From Promicromonospora panici (GTDB taxonomy: Bacteria > Actinomycetota > Actinomycetes > Actinomycetales > Cellulomonadaceae), in the NCBI RefSeq assembly GCF_900608595.1, contig NZ_UWYY01000014.1, forward strand, positions 158,471-222,470: a stretch of DNA of 64,000 bases. Reading direction: 5' to 3'. The notes under the pieces are model-generated. The model saw only the letters and a list, made by a program, of their open reading frames with translations, was not told the DNA's origin and ran no database searches. Positions 61,498-64,000 of the stretch are shown one piece after another. Position numbers and translations under genes: made by a program. The stretch's first letter is position 1. Each line of letters opens with the position of its first letter.

Positions 61498-61848
61498 TGC
61501 GACCTTCTTCTGTGCTTGTCGATACTGCTCGTGGAGACTGCTGATGACGGCCGTGGCTGCTGCGAGCTGAGCGCGCCACCTCGGCCGGAAGTACCAGGTT
61601 ACCGGGCGGATGCCTGCCGCGTCGCATGCATTGGCTGCTCTTCGCCCGCGAGCAGTGCCCGAGGCCCGTTCCGCACCGCCCGAACGCCCGCCGTCAGGCC
61701 CCGATCCCGAGGCCCGCGGCGAGCGCCCGCTTCGGCATCGCGCCGACGCCCGGAGCGAAGGTCTGCCGCCGCAGAGCACAGGGCTGACGGCGGCCGGGGC
61801 GTGGAACAGCCGGACTCCGACCCAGGAAACCCGCGTAGCATCGTCAGG
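61498..61848. promoter_or_regulatory. divergent intergenic region
   Basis: About 350 bp, very GC-rich, between the cold-shock gene and the helicase gene. TAGCAT at 61836-61841, seven bases before the ATG at 61849, is a candidate -10 for a leaderless helicase transcript. No other gene recognised. Confidence 0.4.
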
Positions 61849-64000
61849 ATGGCCTCCTCGCTCCCCGCAGCGCCGGCGGCGGCCACGCGGCACTTCGCCG
61901 ACGACCTCCGGCAGCGCTCGGACACCGCGCTCGCCGCGCTCCTGCGCGCCCGTCCTGATCTCGCCACACCCTCCCCCTCGACGCTCCGCTCGCTCGCTGC
62001 CCGCGCGTCGAGCCGCACCTCGCTCGAACGCGCCCTCGCGCGCGCCGACGCCCTGACCCTGCAGGTCCTCGAGGCGGTGCTCGCCCTCGAGCCGGTCTTC
62101 CGCCGGCTGCCCGACTCCCGGAGCTCCCACGAGGTGCCGGAGCGGGGCGAGGCCGCGTCGTCGGGTGGGGGCGCCGGCGGGTCTCCGCTGCCCGGCCCGC
62201 TCAGTGCCGAGGTGATCACCTGGGCGCTGGGCGGGTCCCCGACGGACCGGCCCCGCGTCGAGATGGCGATCCGCCGGGCGGTCGAGCAGGCGCTGCTCTG
62301 GGACACCCGGTCCGGGCAGGATGCCGAACCGGCCGCGCCCCTCGACCTGCGCACTGTGCCCGGCCTCGACGAGCTGCTCGGGCCCAACCCAGCGGGCCTG
62401 GGCCCGCACCTCGACCCCGTCCCGGACGGCCTGCCCGAGGCGGTGGGTCACGCGCTCGGCGCCGCGCCGGACCGGACCAGGACCACGGCCGCGCTCGACA
62501 AGCTCCTCGCCGGGGCTCCGCCCGGTGCCCGCGCGATCCTGGACGCGCTCGCCTGGGGTCCGCCGGTCGGCGTCGTACCGCCTGCCGGGACCCGGCCGCG
62601 CGACGCCGTGAACTGGCTGGTCACCGAGCATCTGCTGGTCCGGTCGGACGCGCGGCACGTGGTGCTGCCGCGTTTGGTCGGCCTGGCGCTCCGCGATGGG
62701 CACACCCACCGCGAGCCACGCACGCTGCCGCCCGAGCCGCAGGGCCGCACCGTGCACACGGCCACCGCCGATGCGGAGGCGGCGAGCGCGGCGCTCGAGC
62801 TCGTCCGGCGGGTTCGCCTGCTGCGCCAGTCCTGGGACGAGAACCCGCCGTCGGTCCTGCGGGCGGGCGGCCTGGGCGTACGCGACCTGCGCAGGGTTGC
62901 CGCCCAGCTCGAGACGGACGAGCGCGCGACGGCGTTCGTCGTCGAGGTGGCGGCCCTCGCGGGCCTGGTGCGGGACGACGGCGAGGCGCCGCCGTCGTAC
63001 GTGCCGACCGTGACCGACTGGGACGACCTGGACGACGCCGCCCGCTGGGCGCGGCTCGTCGAGGCCTGGCTGGCCTCCCGCCGCGCGCCGTGGCTGGTGG
63101 GCTCGCGGGACGACAAGGGGGCGCTCCGGGCGCCGCTGTCGCCGGACCTGCAGCGGCCGTGGGTGCCGCGCCTGCGGAACGGCGTGCTCGGGGTGCTGGC
63201 GGCCGAGCCGGCCGGTGACACCGTGCTCGCCCCGACGCCGGAGGCGGTGGTCGAGGTGCTGACCTGGCACACGCCCCGCTCCGTGCCGCCTGCGAGCGCC
63301 GTCGAGGGTCTGCTGTACGAGGCCGAGTGGCTGGGCGTGACGGGCGCCGGGGCCCTGTCGACGCCGGGCCGCGCGCTACTGCTCAGCCCGCCCACTCCAT
63401 CCGACGTGTCAGACCCACAGGTCACTCGGGTGACCCGTGCGTCTGACACGTCGCCTGCCGGGGATCTCGCCGCGGCGCTGCGTGCGGTTCTCCCGCACGA
63501 GGTGGACGAGATCCTGCTCCAGGGTGACCTCACGGGGATCGTCCCCGGCCGGCCGTCGCGCGAGCTCGCGCGGCTGCTGGAGCGCGCGACGGACATCGAG
63601 TCGCGCGGCGCCGCGACGACCGTGCGGTTCAGCCCGGCGTCCGTCACCCGGGCGCTCGACCAGGGCGAGACCGCCGACGGCATGCTCGACGAGCTGGCCC
63701 ACCGGTCCCCCGTGCCTGTCCCGCAGCCCCTGGAGTACCTGGTCCGCGACACCGCTCGACGGCACGGCGCGGTGCGGGTGGGTTCGGCGTCGTCGTACCT
63801 GCGGGCGGCCGACGCGACGGTGCTGGCCGGCCTGGAGCACGACCCGACGCTCGTCGGGCTGGGGCTGGTGCGGCTCGCGCCGACCGTGCTCGCGGCGTCC
63901 GTCCCGGCCGCCACGCTGCACGAGGCGCTGCGCAACCGTGGCCTGGTCTCGGCCCTCGAGGGCCCCGACGGGCGCGTGCTCGTCGCCCGCCGGGGCGTGA
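61849..64000 (+). CDS. XPB/Ssl2-like helicase-associated protein, partial
   Basis: Open from ATG 61849 to the end of the window (717 codons, no stop). The sequence fits the actinobacterial helicase-C-terminal (Helicase_C_3) proteins: FADDLRQRSDTALAALLRAR at the start, winged-helix-like segments, then HEVDEILLQGDLTGIVPGRP and TRALDQGETADGMLDELAHR near the C-terminal part. DNA-related role inferred from the family; ATP-binding motifs are not seen in this part. The missing end cannot be judged. Right-flank neighbour of the cold-shock gene. Confidence 0.8.
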   Translation, partial: MASSLPAAPAAATRHFADDLRQRSDTALAALLRARPDLATPSPSTLRSLAARASSRTSLERALARADALTLQVLEAVLALEPVFRRLPDSRSSHEVPERGEAASSGGGAGGSPLPGPLSAEVITWALGGSPTDRPRVEMAIRRAVEQALLWDTRSGQDAEPAAPLDLRTVPGLDELLGPNPAGLGPHLDPVPDGLPEAVGHALGAAPDRTRTTAALDKLLAGAPPGARAILDALAWGPPVGVVPPAGTRPRDAVNWLVTEHLLVRSDARHVVLPRLVGLALRDGHTHREPRTLPPEPQGRTVHTATADAEAASAALELVRRVRLLRQSWDENPPSVLRAGGLGVRDLRRVAAQLETDERATAFVVEVAALAGLVRDDGEAPPSYVPTVTDWDDLDDAARWARLVEAWLASRRAPWLVGSRDDKGALRAPLSPDLQRPWVPRLRNGVLGVLAAEPAGDTVLAPTPEAVVEVLTWHTPRSVPPASAVEGLLYEAEWLGVTGAGALSTPGRALLLSPPTPSDVSDPQVTRVTRASDTSPAGDLAAALRAVLPHEVDEILLQGDLTGIVPGRPSRELARLLERATDIESRGAATTVRFSPASVTRALDQGETADGMLDELAHRSPVPVPQPLEYLVRDTARRHGAVRVGSASSYLRAADATVLAGLEHDPTLVGLGLVRLAPTVLAASVPAATLHEALRNRGLVSALEGPDGRVLVARRGV

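Noticed and set aside
61610..62056. Pro/Arg-rich plus-strand frame over the helicase start
   Set aside because: Out of frame with the helicase gene, no motif, low-complexity composition.
1..64000. Mobile elements at module borders
   Set aside because: No transposase or integrase gene, no terminal inverted repeats and no tRNA-associated att site recognised.

Overview
The window is high-GC DNA with the gene style of a Gram-positive actinobacterium: many GTG starts, dense ATGA/GTGA stop-start overlaps, and a right flank of DUF2530, DUF3027, a cold-shock protein and an XPB-like helicase, all typical of Actinomycetota. It is most likely a member of Micrococcales such as a Promicromonosporaceae or Cellulomonadaceae relative; the family is inferred from gene content only. 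No tRNA, rRNA, CRISPR array or insertion sequence was recognised.

Positions 12 to about 56,380 form one very large cell-surface glycopolymer locus. Its left end (12-8,310, minus strand) has a DUF4012 membrane protein, a small LAxTG-type surface protein, a WbaP-like initiating sugar-phosphate transferase, two glycosyltransferases and a Wzx-type flippase. A lone rmlA follows. A plus-strand operon (9,689-21,622) carries a CgeB-like/GT2 fusion, the UDP-ManNAc dehydrogenase wecC, two giant multidomain glycosyltransferases, an RgpF-like protein and a sulfotransferase. It converges on a minus-strand operon (21,624-29,493) of a DUF5722 glycosidase-like membrane protein, a GH78 alpha-L-rhamnosidase and a third giant glycosyltransferase. 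A patch of RgpF-like and sulfotransferase-like genes on both strands follows (29,531-36,126). A long, tightly coupled minus-strand series (36,409-51,245) holds more sulfotransferase-like genes, a GT4-RgpF fusion with N-terminal repeats, an epimerase, wecB, a TagGH-type ABC exporter and two GT4 enzymes.

The right end (51,280-55,552) repeats the left-end trio: a second WbaP, a second LAxTG protein and a second DUF4012 protein, in the same order and orientation. The shared noncoding elements are an intergenic hairpin whose stem sequence differs but whose pairing is kept, and an identical 20-mer upstream of each DUF4012 gene. A low-molecular-weight tyrosine phosphatase closes the locus. From 56,459 on, the genes are housekeeping-like.

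Taken together (inference): WbaP enzymes load a sugar phosphate on undecaprenyl phosphate, WecB/WecC supply UDP-ManNAcA, RmlA feeds dTDP-rhamnose, and RgpF/GT2/GT4/CgeB-like enzymes build a rhamnan- or teichuronic-acid-like chain. Up to six P-loop sulfotransferase-like proteins may decorate it, and Wzx and/or the TagGH-type ABC exporter move it out. No Wzy polymerase, LCP ligase, rmlBCD, sortase or PAPS-synthesis gene was seen here.
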